Below, in pieces: positions 26,913 to 34,277 of a stretch of DNA of 64,000 nucleotides (position 1 is its first letter; each line of letters starts with the position of its first letter). The DNA is from Anaerotignum sp. MB30-C6 (lineage in GTDB: Bacteria > Bacillota > Clostridia > Lachnospirales > Anaerotignaceae). The position numbers were made by a program, and so were the translations under genes. The DNA is taken from assembly GCF_030908465.1 (NCBI RefSeq), contig NZ_CP133078.1:744001-808000 (forward strand), written 5' to 3'. The notes below the pieces were generated by a model. The model was not told where the DNA came from. It did not search any database and saw only the letters and a list, made by a program, of their open reading frames with translations.

Positions 26913-27006
26913 AGCGGTCTTGTGATACAATTAGCTTGCCTAGGGCGTTGTACCACGGTATGACCGCTCGTCCCTCATTCCATTGCAGTGGAGTGGGGGA
27001 TTTTTT
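26913..27006 (+). ncRNA. Possible structured RNA ending in a strong plus-strand terminator
   Basis: AGCGGTC (26913-26919) pairs with GACCGCT (26962-26968), and CCCTCATTCCA (26972-26982) pairs with TGGAGTGGGGG (26989-26999) through two G-U pairs before six T. No plus-strand coding gene ends here; both flanking genes run leftward. It may be a small RNA, an antisense to the integrase leader, or a terminator blocking host read-through from lysR. No clear promoter was found. Confidence 0.35.
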
Positions 27007-27007
27007 A

Positions 27008-27433
27008 TTATCTCATTCTTAATTCAACCAGTTCGGGTTCCAACCCGAAGATACTGGCCAATTCGCTTATGGTTCTATCTTTGTATTCTTCCAACTCAGA
27101 ATCTTCGATAAGAAGACATACAGCAAAGCGATTGGCCTCTCTTTCGATTCTCGATGAAAGTAGATGCGTTTTGTTCCTGATGAAGTAACAATTTTGCTTT
27201 CTGTGTAAGAGTGCATGCCCTAACTCATGAGCCATAACAAGCATCTTGTCCTTGTGTTCAAGGTTTTTATTTATAAAGATGCATCTGTGGTTTTTTATAA
27301 ACAAGTAACAACCAGAGCATTTATCAAAACTATCTAATATTACCTCTATATTCAAAAATTCAGCAATTTCAAAGGGATTAGAAGTTCCAAATTTTCTTTT
27401 GTAGTAGTCAGCAGTTTGTTTGATACTCTTCAA
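27008..27433 (-). CDS. ImmA/IrrE-family metallopeptidase
   Basis: The 141-aa protein is a zinc peptidase with the HExxH motif as HELGH at residues 69-73, in LVMAHELGHALLH. In ICEBs1 and many phages ImmA cleaves the adjacent repressor to release the element. Here the gene lies 11 bp downstream of the repressor gene, so the two are almost certainly co-transcribed and functionally paired. A further acidic metal ligand probably lies in SSRIEREANRFA. No membrane segment is seen. Confidence 0.9.
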   Translation of the reverse strand: MKSIKQTADYYKRKFGTSNPFEIAEFLNIEVILDSFDKCSGCYLFIKNHRCIFINKNLEHKDKMLVMAHELGHALLHRKQNCYFIRNKTHLLSSRIEREANRFAVCLLIEDSELEEYKDRTISELASIFGLEPELVELRMR

Positions 27434-27444
27434 TATATAAACAC

Positions 27445-27870
27445 CTACTTTTTATTCTTATTTTTGTAAGGGTTGTATTTTTCTTTATTTATCCTTTTAA
27501 GTCTTTTCAGCATCATTTCGATGCTATCAAGCACTAATTCCACTTCGGCCTCGTCGATATTTTCGCCATCAAAGCTAGCAGGGCCATCCTCCTTATTAAC
27601 TAGCTTAGCTCTGATAGTTTCCATATCTTTAGCTATGTCTTTTTTGTCCCTGTCATTCAAGGCAAATTTATTTATCTGATTAGCTTCTTCGCCATTCATT
27701 AAATAATCAACTGTTACACCAAAGTAATCAGCAATTTTCTGCGCTCTTTCAACGCTGGGTTTACTTGTGTTCATCTTGCAAAGCGAACCTTTAGCAATAT
27801 CCAACTCTTGCTCAAGTCTATTAACTGAAATTCCATGCTTCTTACAAAGCGATTTTATTCTATCATACAT
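27445..27870 (-). CDS. CI-like phage repressor, XRE family
   Basis: The 141-aa protein has an N-terminal XRE helix-turn-helix (about residues 1-60, MYDRIKSLCKKHGIS ... VTVDYLMNGEE) and a C-terminal helical, charged region. It should keep the prophage silent by binding the operators between it and cro. The start at 27870 follows AAGGGGAC and gives the natural MYDRIK opening; an upstream in-frame start would add 19 residues extending into the operator region. It lacks a peptidase tail, so induction probably goes through the ImmA protease encoded downstream. Confidence 0.88.
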   Translation of the reverse strand: MYDRIKSLCKKHGISVNRLEQELDIAKGSLCKMNTSKPSVERAQKIADYFGVTVDYLMNGEEANQINKFALNDRDKKDIAKDMETIRAKLVNKEDGPASFDGENIDEAEVELVLDSIEMMLKRLKRINKEKYNPYKNKNKK

Positions 27871-27895
27871 ATCAATGTCCCCTTCATATCGGAAG

Positions 27896-27977
27896 TTCCG
27901 AAAAAATTGCGAAAAAGGTCTTGACATTCTGAAAATACTTCGTATAATGGAGTTATGAGTTCCGAAAATATTACGAA
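27896..27977. promoter_or_regulatory. Three operator copies of the phage genetic switch
   Basis: Three related 18-bp sites lie between repressor and cro: TTCCGAAAAAATTGCGAA (27896), TTCTGAAAATACTTCGTA (27927) and TTCCGAAAATATTACGAA (27960). They are spaced 31 and 33 bp apart, about three helical turns. The middle one fills the spacer of the rightward promoter. Consensus TTCYGAAAAWAYTNCGWA was derived by eye. Confidence 0.75.
27921..27948 (+). promoter_or_regulatory. Rightward early promoter (PR)
   Basis: Perfect TTGACA (27921-27926) and TATAAT (27943-27948) with a 16-bp spacer, reading toward cro and the early genes. An operator copy occupies the spacer, so repressor binding would block RNA polymerase directly. 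Confidence 0.9.
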
Positions 27978-27990
27978 AATATAAAAAGAA

Positions 27991-28047
27991 TGCCTCTGAA
28001 AATTTTATTAACCGTGGTAAGTTAAATATAGAATATTTTCAGACGCA
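27991..28047 (+). promoter_or_regulatory. Long-range inverted repeat in the early leader
   Basis: TGCCTCTGAAAAT (27991-28003) pairs with ATTTTCAGACGCA (28035-28047) with a single C-C mismatch. It lies in the untranslated leader between PR and cro. It could fold in the transcript or be a further binding site, since its TCTGAAAAT core matches the operator half-site. Confidence 0.5.
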
Positions 28048-28099
28048 TGTCAATACTTTTTCGTTTTATTTTCAGAAAATCATAGAAAGGAGGGTTTTT

Positions 28100-28276
28100 A
28101 TGTATGGAAGAATTAAAGAAATCTGCAAGAAAAAGAAAATTACCATTTCAAAGCTGGAAGAAGAACTGAAATTTTCGCAGGGCAGTGTTTGTAAATGGGG
28201 AGCAATTTCACCATCTGTAGAAAAGGTTAAAAAGGTTGCAGATTATTTGGAAGTGGACATAAATAAACTATTGTAA
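28100..28276 (+). CDS. cro: Cro-like repressor
   Basis: A 58-aa single-domain XRE protein, MYGRIKEICKKKKITISKLEEEL followed by a second half ending ADYLEVDINKLL. It aligns end to end with the DNA-binding domain of the divergent CI-like repressor at roughly 45 percent identity by eye. AAAGGAGGG lies six bases before ATG 28100. It is the first gene behind PR, the expected place for Cro, and should favour lytic growth by competing for the same operators. Confidence 0.82.
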   Translation: MYGRIKEICKKKKITISKLEEELKFSQGSVCKWGAISPSVEKVKKVADYLEVDINKLL

Positions 28277-28299
28277 AAACTACATAAAGGAGTGATTAA

Positions 28300-29148
28300 A
28301 TGAACCAATTAACAGTATTCGAACAAGGCTTGGTGCCTGTTTACACAACAGACACAGGCGAACATGTTGTAAATGGTAGAGAATTATGGGAAGGATTAGG
28401 GAGCAAACAGGATTTCTCAACTTGGGTAAAAAAGAGATTTACGGATTGCGAAGCTGTTGAAAATGAGGACTATTCCTCGTTCCACAAAAAAATGGAGCGA
28501 GAAATCGGGGCAACGATGCGCATTGAATACATAATCAAACTTGATACTGCCAAGGAAATGGCAATGCTAGAAAACAACGCAATCGGCAAAAAGGTGCGGA
28601 AGTATTTTATCGCAGTAGAAAAAAAGTCGAAGCAGGCTAATCTTGATGTTTCTGCCTTAAGCCCTCAGTTGCAATTCTGCATCCAAATCGAAACAAGGCA
28701 GAATCAACAGCAGTGCGCCATTGAAACCATGGACAAGCGAATAGAGGGTATTGAGGAAAAAATGACAGCCAAGAATCAAGTGAGTGTTGCTCCTGTGCAA
28801 ACAGAAATCACCCTTGCGGCTGATATGCATAGCAAGACAATGAAGAAAGACAGGATTTCAACAGAGCGTGTAGCTGGCATGTATTGCGTAAGTGCAAGAG
28901 CCTTTTACGAAACGCTTTGTAAATTGGGGCTGATTACTGCTGGCGAAAAAAGAGGTTGGAGGTTAAGTCCCTTATATGAAAACAAGGGCATTGGCTTTAA
29001 CGAACACTCAACATCGGAATACTCCACCGTAACTTGGTCGCAAAAAGGTGTAAAGATTATCAAGGATATGCTGAAAAATAATGGCGTGACACCTATAAAG
29101 CGGTTGCCGCCCAAAAAGAAGGTTGTCAGCCGTAAAGGGTTGATTTAG
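28300..29148 (+). CDS. Phage antirepressor (AntA/AntB N-domain, KilAC-type C-domain)
   Basis: The 282-aa protein has an N-terminal AntA/AntB domain (about 13-105; VNGRELWEGLGSKQDFSTWV and EYIIKLDTAKEMAMLENN) and a C-terminal antirepressor DNA-binding domain (about 180-265; RISTERVAGMYCVSARAFYE). A coiled linker joins them. Antirepressors of this type inactivate phage repressors and promote induction. It follows cro by 23 bp with AAAGGAG at the start. Confidence 0.88.
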   Translation: MNQLTVFEQGLVPVYTTDTGEHVVNGRELWEGLGSKQDFSTWVKKRFTDCEAVENEDYSSFHKKMEREIGATMRIEYIIKLDTAKEMAMLENNAIGKKVRKYFIAVEKKSKQANLDVSALSPQLQFCIQIETRQNQQQCAIETMDKRIEGIEEKMTAKNQVSVAPVQTEITLAADMHSKTMKKDRISTERVAGMYCVSARAFYETLCKLGLITAGEKRGWRLSPLYENKGIGFNEHSTSEYSTVTWSQKGVKIIKDMLKNNGVTPIKRLPPKKKVVSRKGLI

Positions 29149-29165
29149 CAAGGGAGGGGACAAGT

Positions 29166-29492
29166 ATGAGCCAACCAGCACAACCTACAATGTTGTCGTG
29201 CCCTGACCTAGCTAAGCGATGGGGGAGGGATGTTAAAACGATTAGAAAATTAATCGCAGAGAAAAAAATCAAGCCCAATAAAATCACAAATATGTTTCCG
29301 CTGGACTACATTGAAGCAATCGAGAAAGCAGACATTGACTTGGATACAGTTAGTGCATTTGCATTAAGAGCGAAAGACCGAAAAATTGAACAGTTGGAAA
29401 AGGAAAACGCAATGTTAAAAAGCACATTATTGCAAGTAGCGGTCACAGCCAACGAAGTGGCGGCACAGTTAATGAAGGGTCAAGCAGTCTAG
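29166..29492 (+). CDS. Small HTH and coiled-coil protein, possibly excisionase-like
   Basis: The N-terminal half of the 108-aa protein has a MerR/excisionase-like helix-turn-helix (CPDLAKRWGRDVKTIRKLIAEKKI), and the second half is a predicted coiled coil (RAKDRKIEQLEKENAMLKSTLL). No other excisionase candidate was seen in the element, so it could serve that role, but this is inference. GGGAGGGG precedes ATG 29166. Confidence 0.6.
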   Translation: MSQPAQPTMLSCPDLAKRWGRDVKTIRKLIAEKKIKPNKITNMFPLDYIEAIEKADIDLDTVSAFALRAKDRKIEQLEKENAMLKSTLLQVAVTANEVAAQLMKGQAV

Positions 29493-29536
29493 CCCCGCTG
29501 GACAAGCCCATAAAAGAAAGGTAGGAGGTGAGAGAG

Positions 29537-29623
29537 GTGGAAAATAAAAAAAAGCCATCAATAATAGATATTGTGGCTCTTATGGGTTCTATAATTGCAT
29601 TGCTATTGACGCTACTGAAATAG
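29537..29623 (+). CDS. 28-aa putative membrane peptide
   Basis: GTG 29537 follows GGAGGTGAG with good spacing and encodes 28 residues: a short basic start, then one hydrophobic helix (SIIDIVALMGSIIALLLTLL) and a Lys end. It overlaps the 3' end of the minus-strand gene ending at 29589. Size and topology fit a small phage membrane peptide. The strong ribosome site is the main support. Confidence 0.45.
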   Translation: MENKKKPSIIDIVALMGSIIALLLTLLK

Positions 29624-29927
29624 TTAAGGCTGCAATAGCAATCCAGTTGTGTATTAAATATTTTTTAAAATCATCGAATTTAAATGCTTTTTGATGATGC
29701 CCTTTATGTTCAAGTTCAAATCCTATTGGATCGCCACTATGTACCGATTTTAGGCAGTGTATGTATCCCTCACTTTCGAGATAACGTAACATAGCCATTA
29801 TTTGCTGTTCGGATAAACTATTAAGTTTTTCGTATTGATCAAAAAGTTCAACAAGAAACATAAATCCTTCGGGGTTATTTTGCTTATTTGAAATATGCTT
29901 AAGTAGTTTTCTCGATTGTCTATCCAA
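29589..29927 (-). CDS. Winged-helix-like protein with C-terminal membrane anchor
   Basis: The 112-aa protein begins at TTG 29927, behind AAGGAGG. Residues 1-90 look like a small winged-helix fold (SEQQIMAMLRYLESEGYI), and the last 20 (NWIAIAALTISVASIAMQL) form a membrane helix. It runs against all neighbouring early genes, together with the gene at 30015, a pattern of lysogenic cargo such as superinfection exclusion or a toxin. Function is unknown. Confidence 0.65.
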   Translation of the reverse strand: MDRQSRKLLKHISNKQNNPEGFMFLVELFDQYEKLNSLSEQQIMAMLRYLESEGYIHCLKSVHSGDPIGFELEHKGHHQKAFKFDDFKKYLIHNWIAIAALTISVASIAMQL

Positions 29928-30014
29928 AAGAAAAGTGCCTCCTTATCGAAGCTGCGGTTACGGTATGCATGGGGAAAAATACAATATAGCATTGGAGAAA
30001 TATGTTCTTTGTAA

Positions 30015-30197
30015 TCATCTCCTTCCAACGGCCAAATTTCTTTGTTTGAGTTTGAACTGCATCTCTTGTGAGTAGGTATCAACAGATGCACTTAATATTT
30101 CGGCCATCAGTTTTTCGAATTCTGATTTTGTTAAATCTCCAACTTTTTCAAAATTATATACTGAAAGAACTTTTGCTACATCTGAATAAAAACTCAT
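30015..30197 (-). CDS. 60-aa protein of unknown function, minus-strand cargo
   Basis: ATG 30197 follows AAAGGAG at 9 bp and encodes 60 residues with amphipathic helices (FEKLMAEILSASVDTYSQEM) and a basic tail. No family is recognised. It leads the two-gene leftward unit with the membrane-anchored protein (29589-29927) and diverges from a small XRE regulator at 30284, whose candidate operator lies between them. Confidence 0.6.
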   Translation of the reverse strand: MSFYSDVAKVLSVYNFEKVGDLTKSEFEKLMAEILSASVDTYSQEMQFKLKQRNLAVGRR

Positions 30198-30212
30198 AAA
30201 TCCACGCTCCTT

Positions 30213-30255
30213 TTGAATTGTATTTTCGTATTACTTATTTTACCACATATTGTGG
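30213..30255 (+). promoter_or_regulatory. Divergent control region with palindrome
   Basis: Rightward TTGAAT (30213-30218) and TATTTT (30236-30241) are 17 bp apart. Just downstream is the perfect palindrome CCACATATTGTGG (30243-30255), with half-site CCACA and a 3-bp centre. It lies between the leftward 60-aa gene and the rightward XRE gene and is a likely operator for the latter. Confidence 0.45.
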
Positions 30256-30283
30256 GCAAATACAACATATAGGAAGGTGTTAT

Positions 30284-30472
30284 ATGAAATTAAACTACAT
30301 ATTGAAAGAAAAAGGTATTACAGCAAAACAGCTAAGCGAGCAAACATCAATTAAATACGCAACCATGCTTAAGTATTCAAGCGGAGAAAGAGGCATGAGT
30401 GTCAAGGCTGCAAAGGAAATAGGCAAAGCATTAGGAATTGATTGGTGGCTGTTTTTTGAAGACGAAGAATAA
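30284..30472 (+). CDS. Small XRE-family regulator
   Basis: The 62-aa protein is little more than a helix-turn-helix (LKEKGITAKQLSEQTSIKYATMLKYSSG). ATG 30284 has AGGAAGG upstream. It diverges from the minus-strand cargo pair across a palindrome and probably autoregulates and controls that pair, which would be a second switch separate from CI/Cro. Confidence 0.75.
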   Translation: MKLNYILKEKGITAKQLSEQTSIKYATMLKYSSGERGMSVKAAKEIGKALGIDWWLFFEDEE

Positions 30473-30491
30473 TTTTAGGAGGTGGACAAGC

Positions 30492-30719
30492 ATGACAACC
30501 GAACCACCGATGCGCCCTGGCTACCGTTACATATGCTGCAGTCGGTGTGGCGTACGACAGCAAATTAGCAAAGAAACAAACACCCGTTATGGGTATTACT
30601 GCCCTGAATGCAATCGCTGGAAGGACAAGCAGTACGCAGTAGATAACAATTTGGATTATTCCGTATTCATGTTTCATGGAACATGGCATGGGGTAAATAG
30701 AAGGGAGGACAAGCAATGA
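30492..30719 (+). CDS. Small zinc-ribbon protein
   Basis: A 75-aa protein with two cysteine pairs, CCSRCGV and YYCPECNRW, fitting a zinc ribbon. ATG 30492, preceded by TTAGGAGGTGG, is the likely start. The stop overlaps the next ATG as ATGA. Function unknown; common among phage early genes. Confidence 0.65.
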   Translation: MTTEPPMRPGYRYICCSRCGVRQQISKETNTRYGYYCPECNRWKDKQYAVDNNLDYSVFMFHGTWHGVNRREDKQ

Positions 30720-31009
30720 GCAATGAAGAAGCCAAGCTAATCAGCCGTAATACACACCGCCGCATGAGTCGTCAAAAACGTTCTAAGCTGTTGCAAGCGT
30801 TTGAAATAATGTTGCTGCGGTTAATCAATATCGTTGCTGTTGCGATATTTGCGGCATGGTCTGAATACATCTTATTCCATCGCCCTGTGCTGAAATGGAT
30901 ATTGATTTTGGCTTTCGCAGTCGTATTTACCGACCTAATTAAAAGCATAGAAAAGAGCGTAAAAAAGTCCCCACGGAACGGCCATTCCGACAGGGACACA
31001 GATAAATAA
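30716..31009 (+). CDS. Two-span membrane protein
   Basis: The 97-aa protein has a basic N-terminus, two hydrophobic segments (about 32-50 and 58-76) and a charged tail. It overlaps the previous stop by 4 bp. No family recognised. Phage membrane proteins in early regions often act in exclusion or host take-over, but nothing specific supports that here. Confidence 0.6.
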   Translation: MSNEEAKLISRNTHRRMSRQKRSKLLQAFEIMLLRLINIVAVAIFAAWSEYILFHRPVLKWILILAFAVVFTDLIKSIEKSVKKSPRNGHSDRDTDK

Positions 31010-31048
31010 TCACTTTGAAGATAACAGAAAATAGGAGGATTGTCAACC

Positions 31049-31660
31049 ATGGGATGCGATATACATGTATTTGTTGAACATAAACTTTGGTACGGAGAAC
31101 GTAAAGGGGAATGGTTTAGTTGTGACCATTACAGGAAAAACACCTATTTCGGCACAGATGAATGCGAACCGGAGTTTGAAGTGATAGAGATATACGGCGG
31201 TAGAAATTATACACTGTTCTCTATCCTTGCAGATGTCAGAAATTACGGGGATAATGAACCAATTTCTATGCCAAAAGGTTTGCCGAGCGATTGTTGCAAG
31301 GATATTTTGGATGAAAGCAATAGATGGGGTTGTGATGGTCATTCTCATAGCTACTTCACATTAAAAGAATTGATGGACTGGAAAGAATCCCATCCTATAG
31401 CAACACACCAAGGTTATGTTTCTGCACAAGCTGCTAATGAATTAGACAGGGATGGCAAAATTCCCGATTGTTCATGGCAAGACGGAAATATCAAAGGACA
31501 AACTTGGAGGAAATGGAGCAAGCCTAATACATCATTAGATGGATTAATTTCCGCTCTCAAAGAACGCACGAGAGAGATTTTTTACATTTATGATGATAAC
31601 GACCCACGCATAGCGGAACGGTCTGAAGATATTAGAATTGTATTTTGGTTTGATAACTAA
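31049..31660 (+). CDS. Conserved phage protein of unknown function
   Basis: A 203-aa protein beginning MGCDIHVFVEHK, an N-terminus seen in many phage hypothetical proteins. It is rich in Asp, His and aromatic residues (WGCDGHSHSYFTLKELMDWK). ATG 31049 follows AGGAGG; a TTG nine bases upstream is less likely. No function is known to me. Confidence 0.75.
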   Translation: MGCDIHVFVEHKLWYGERKGEWFSCDHYRKNTYFGTDECEPEFEVIEIYGGRNYTLFSILADVRNYGDNEPISMPKGLPSDCCKDILDESNRWGCDGHSHSYFTLKELMDWKESHPIATHQGYVSAQAANELDRDGKIPDCSWQDGNIKGQTWRKWSKPNTSLDGLISALKERTREIFYIYDDNDPRIAERSEDIRIVFWFDN

Positions 31661-31678
31661 GGAGGAGTGATTTTATCA

Positions 31679-31840
31679 ATGGATAAAAAACCTTTCTACG
31701 GCGTGATGCTGATTTGTCCCATAAACAGGACACCTTTTGAGGTCTTGACAGAGTGGGAATATAAAGACGGAATTTGGTACGGGAATGGCGAGAGTTTTCC
31801 CGAGGGGATTTGCAGAATCAAGGAGGGCGAAAAATGTTAG
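31679..31840 (+). CDS. 53-aa phage protein of unknown function
   Basis: ATG 31679 follows AAGGAGGAGTG and encodes 53 residues with two cysteines and a GIWYGNGESFPEGI stretch. The stop overlaps the start of the DUF1351 gene by 7 bp, and that gene's ribosome site lies inside this frame, so the two are coupled. Confidence 0.65.
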   Translation: MDKKPFYGVMLICPINRTPFEVLTEWEYKDGIWYGNGESFPEGICRIKEGEKC

Positions 31841-32922
31841 TTAAATGTAGATTTTTAGACGATAACAACCAGCCGAAAGGCAGAGAGTATACATATGGAT
31901 CAAGAGAAAAAGTAGCTTTAGGGGAATTTGTTACGACCGAAGAAGGAAAGAAATTAATCGTTACATCAACAAGTGTCCCTAACGAGGAAGGGGAGAAAAT
32001 CGGCGATAAGCTGAAATACATTAATGCAATCATAGATTTAGATGCTGAAAGCGTTACCGTTAAAGAACCCAAAAAACAAGAGTTTATTATTGTGAAACAA
32101 CTTCCAATTATCGAAGAAAGTCTTAAGGCCCTATCTGATGAAATCGACACAAAGGTTAACGAAGCTTTAGCCTTGGATTGCACCGAAGATAGCGTTAAAA
32201 CGGTAAAAACTGCAAGGGCGGACTTGAATAAAATCCTAAATTCCATGGAAGAAAAACGCATGGTTGTCAAAAATGCCATCATGGCGCCGTACGAACAATT
32301 TAACGGTATTTACAAAGCCTATGTGTCTGACAAAATCAAGGATGCTGACAACACCCTTAAAAAGCGTATTGACGAGGTTGAAAATAACTTAAGGAAAACA
32401 AGGGAAGCAGAGGTAAAGTCCTATTTTGCTGAATATCTTCTTAGCAAAAACATTGACTTTATAACATATCAGGACGCAGGAATTAATGTGACTTTATCAG
32501 CAAGCCTTAAATCTTTAAAGGAAAAAGCCAAGGAATTTATTGATCGTATTTCTGATGATTTAGCGTTGATTGATACACAGGAGTTTAAAGAAGAAATTCT
32601 GTTCGAGTATAGACGGAATCTTAACTGCTCACAGGCTATTACGACAGTTGTAGCAAGGCATAAAGCGATCGAAGAACGAAAAGTCAGACAGGCAGAGATT
32701 GAAGCCAGAAAGCAATCGCAGGCCGAAGCCGCAAAGAAGGTTGGAGCCGTTTCTTCTGCACCATTGGAACCACCTAAACAGGCCGCAGAACCAGCACAGA
32801 TACCAAAGACAGAAGCAACTCCAGACCCAGTAAAAACACTATCTTTTAAGGTAACCGCACCAATTAGCAAGTTAAAAGAATTGAAAGCGTTTTTAACAGA
32901 GGGAGGATACAAATATGAGTAA
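31834..32922 (+). CDS. DUF1351 phage protein, recombinase-associated
   Basis: The 362-aa protein has a long helical DUF1351-type core (about 90-300; NKILNSMEEKRMVVKNAIMAPYEQF), a Gln/Ala/Pro-rich linker and a short C-terminal domain. DUF1351 genes typically sit just before recT/bet genes in Firmicutes phages, as here, and are thought to assist recombination. ATG 31834 with AAGGAGGG is the start; it overlaps the bet gene by 8 bp. Confidence 0.82.
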   Translation: MLVKCRFLDDNNQPKGREYTYGSREKVALGEFVTTEEGKKLIVTSTSVPNEEGEKIGDKLKYINAIIDLDAESVTVKEPKKQEFIIVKQLPIIEESLKALSDEIDTKVNEALALDCTEDSVKTVKTARADLNKILNSMEEKRMVVKNAIMAPYEQFNGIYKAYVSDKIKDADNTLKKRIDEVENNLRKTREAEVKSYFAEYLLSKNIDFITYQDAGINVTLSASLKSLKEKAKEFIDRISDDLALIDTQEFKEEILFEYRRNLNCSQAITTVVARHKAIEERKVRQAEIEARKQSQAEAAKKVGAVSSAPLEPPKQAAEPAQIPKTEATPDPVKTLSFKVTAPISKLKELKAFLTEGGYKYE

Positions 32923-33637
32923 CGGAAATGAAATTGCAGTAAAGTACGAAATTGACGGAAACGAAATCAAACTTACGATGAAAAACGTTCAGGAATACAT
33001 CGTCGGGACAGATTCGCAGATAACATTAAGCGAGTTTAAGTTTTTTACAGAATTATGCAAAGTGCAAAAACTCAATCCGTTTTTGAAAGAGGCGTACTGC
33101 ATAAAATACGGAAACAGTCCTGCTACAATTGTCGTTTCAAAAGATGTCATTGTGAAAAGAGCTACTAAGCACCCGATGTATAACGGCAAAGAGACGGGAA
33201 TCATCGTATTGACTGAAAACGGCGAGATTGTAGAAAGAAACGGTTGTTTCAAGCTTCCGAAAGAGGAAGTTGTCGGAGGATGGGCGAGAGTACATAGAAA
33301 AGACTGGGGCCATCCAGAATACATGAGCGTTTCTTTCGAAGAAGTAGCACAGCGAAAAAAAGACGGAAGTTTGAATGCGAACTGGTCTGGAAAATCAGCA
33401 ACAATGATTGAAAAAGTAGCGAAAGTAAGAGCATTAAGAGAAGCGTTTCCAGATGAATTGAATGGTCTTTATGCTTCGGAGGAATTCGGGGTTACAGAAC
33501 CACAAAGAGAAACCAAAAACGCAGTCGTACAAGAACCACAAGCGATAACACAGCAACCAGAGCCGGAGGTCAAAGTTAACGAAAAAGGAGAAATCGAACA
33601 AGGATTCGAAGAGCAAATCTCCTTTGATGAAATATGA
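32915..33637 (+). CDS. bet: Bet/RecT-family single-strand annealing recombinase
   Basis: The 240-aa protein matches the lambda Bet family: LSEFKFFTELCKVQKLNPFLKEAY, VSKDVIVKRATKHPMYNG and KVAKVRALREAFPDELNGLYASEE. Such proteins bind ssDNA and anneal complementary strands during phage recombination. The C-terminal 50 residues are a Gln/Glu-rich tail. It is flanked by DUF1351 and nuclease genes in a recombination cassette, although no lambda-type exonuclease was recognised. Confidence 0.9.
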   Translation: MSNGNEIAVKYEIDGNEIKLTMKNVQEYIVGTDSQITLSEFKFFTELCKVQKLNPFLKEAYCIKYGNSPATIVVSKDVIVKRATKHPMYNGKETGIIVLTENGEIVERNGCFKLPKEEVVGGWARVHRKDWGHPEYMSVSFEEVAQRKKDGSLNANWSGKSATMIEKVAKVRALREAFPDELNGLYASEEFGVTEPQRETKNAVVQEPQAITQQPEPEVKVNEKGEIEQGFEEQISFDEI

Positions 33638-34269
33638 TGAAGTTCAACATTATTTCTTCTGGTAGTACAGGAAATGCGACTGTTTTAAATGATGAAATAC
33701 TGATTGATTGTGGCGTAAGCTACAAATCTTTGGTTGGTGTAATGAGAGGGCTGAAAATAGCCCTCCTAACCCATATCCATGGAGATCACTTTAATAGAAC
33801 TACAATTTCAAGACTGGCAAAAGAAAGACCGACTTTGCGGTTTGGTTGTTGCGAATGGCTTGTGCGGGATTTGCTTGATTGCGGAGTAGATGAAAAAAAC
33901 ATAGACGTATATCAGATAGGCAAATGGTATGACTACACAGCGTTTCAGGTGGCAACCGTTCGTTTATACCACGATGTTCCTAACTGCGGTTACAGGGTGC
34001 AAATTCAAGGCAGAAAGGCTATCTATATGACTGATACCGTATCAGTTGAGGGCATACAAGCCAAAGACTACGATCTGTATTTGGTTGAAGCAAATTACAT
34101 TGATGAAGAAATTCAAGAGAAAATCAAAGAAAAAGAACAGTTAGGAGAATATTCCTACGAACGTAGAGTTTTGCAAACCCATTTAAGCAAAGAGCAATGC
34201 GATGAGTTTCTGATGGAAAACATGAATGACAAGAGTGAGTATGTGTACATGCATCAACACAAGGATTGA
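33634..34269 (+). CDS. Metallo-beta-lactamase-fold hydrolase
   Basis: A 211-aa MBL-fold protein with the metal motif THIHGDHFNR (about 46-55), an opening SSGSTGNAT typical of YycJ/WalJ-like nucleases, and YMTDTV later. It overlaps bet by 4 bp. Association with recombination genes suggests nuclease action, possibly filling the exonuclease role beside Bet; this is inference from family and context. Confidence 0.82.
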   Translation: MMKFNIISSGSTGNATVLNDEILIDCGVSYKSLVGVMRGLKIALLTHIHGDHFNRTTISRLAKERPTLRFGCCEWLVRDLLDCGVDEKNIDVYQIGKWYDYTAFQVATVRLYHDVPNCGYRVQIQGRKAIYMTDTVSVEGIQAKDYDLYLVEANYIDEEIQEKIKEKEQLGEYSYERRVLQTHLSKEQCDEFLMENMNDKSEYVYMHQHKD

Positions 34270-34277
34270 GGTGCCTA

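Noticed and set aside
29798-30091. Minus-strand 97-codon frame overlapping the two cargo genes
   Set aside because: It overlaps two frames that have strong ribosome sites and has none itself; the composition looks like a shadow frame.
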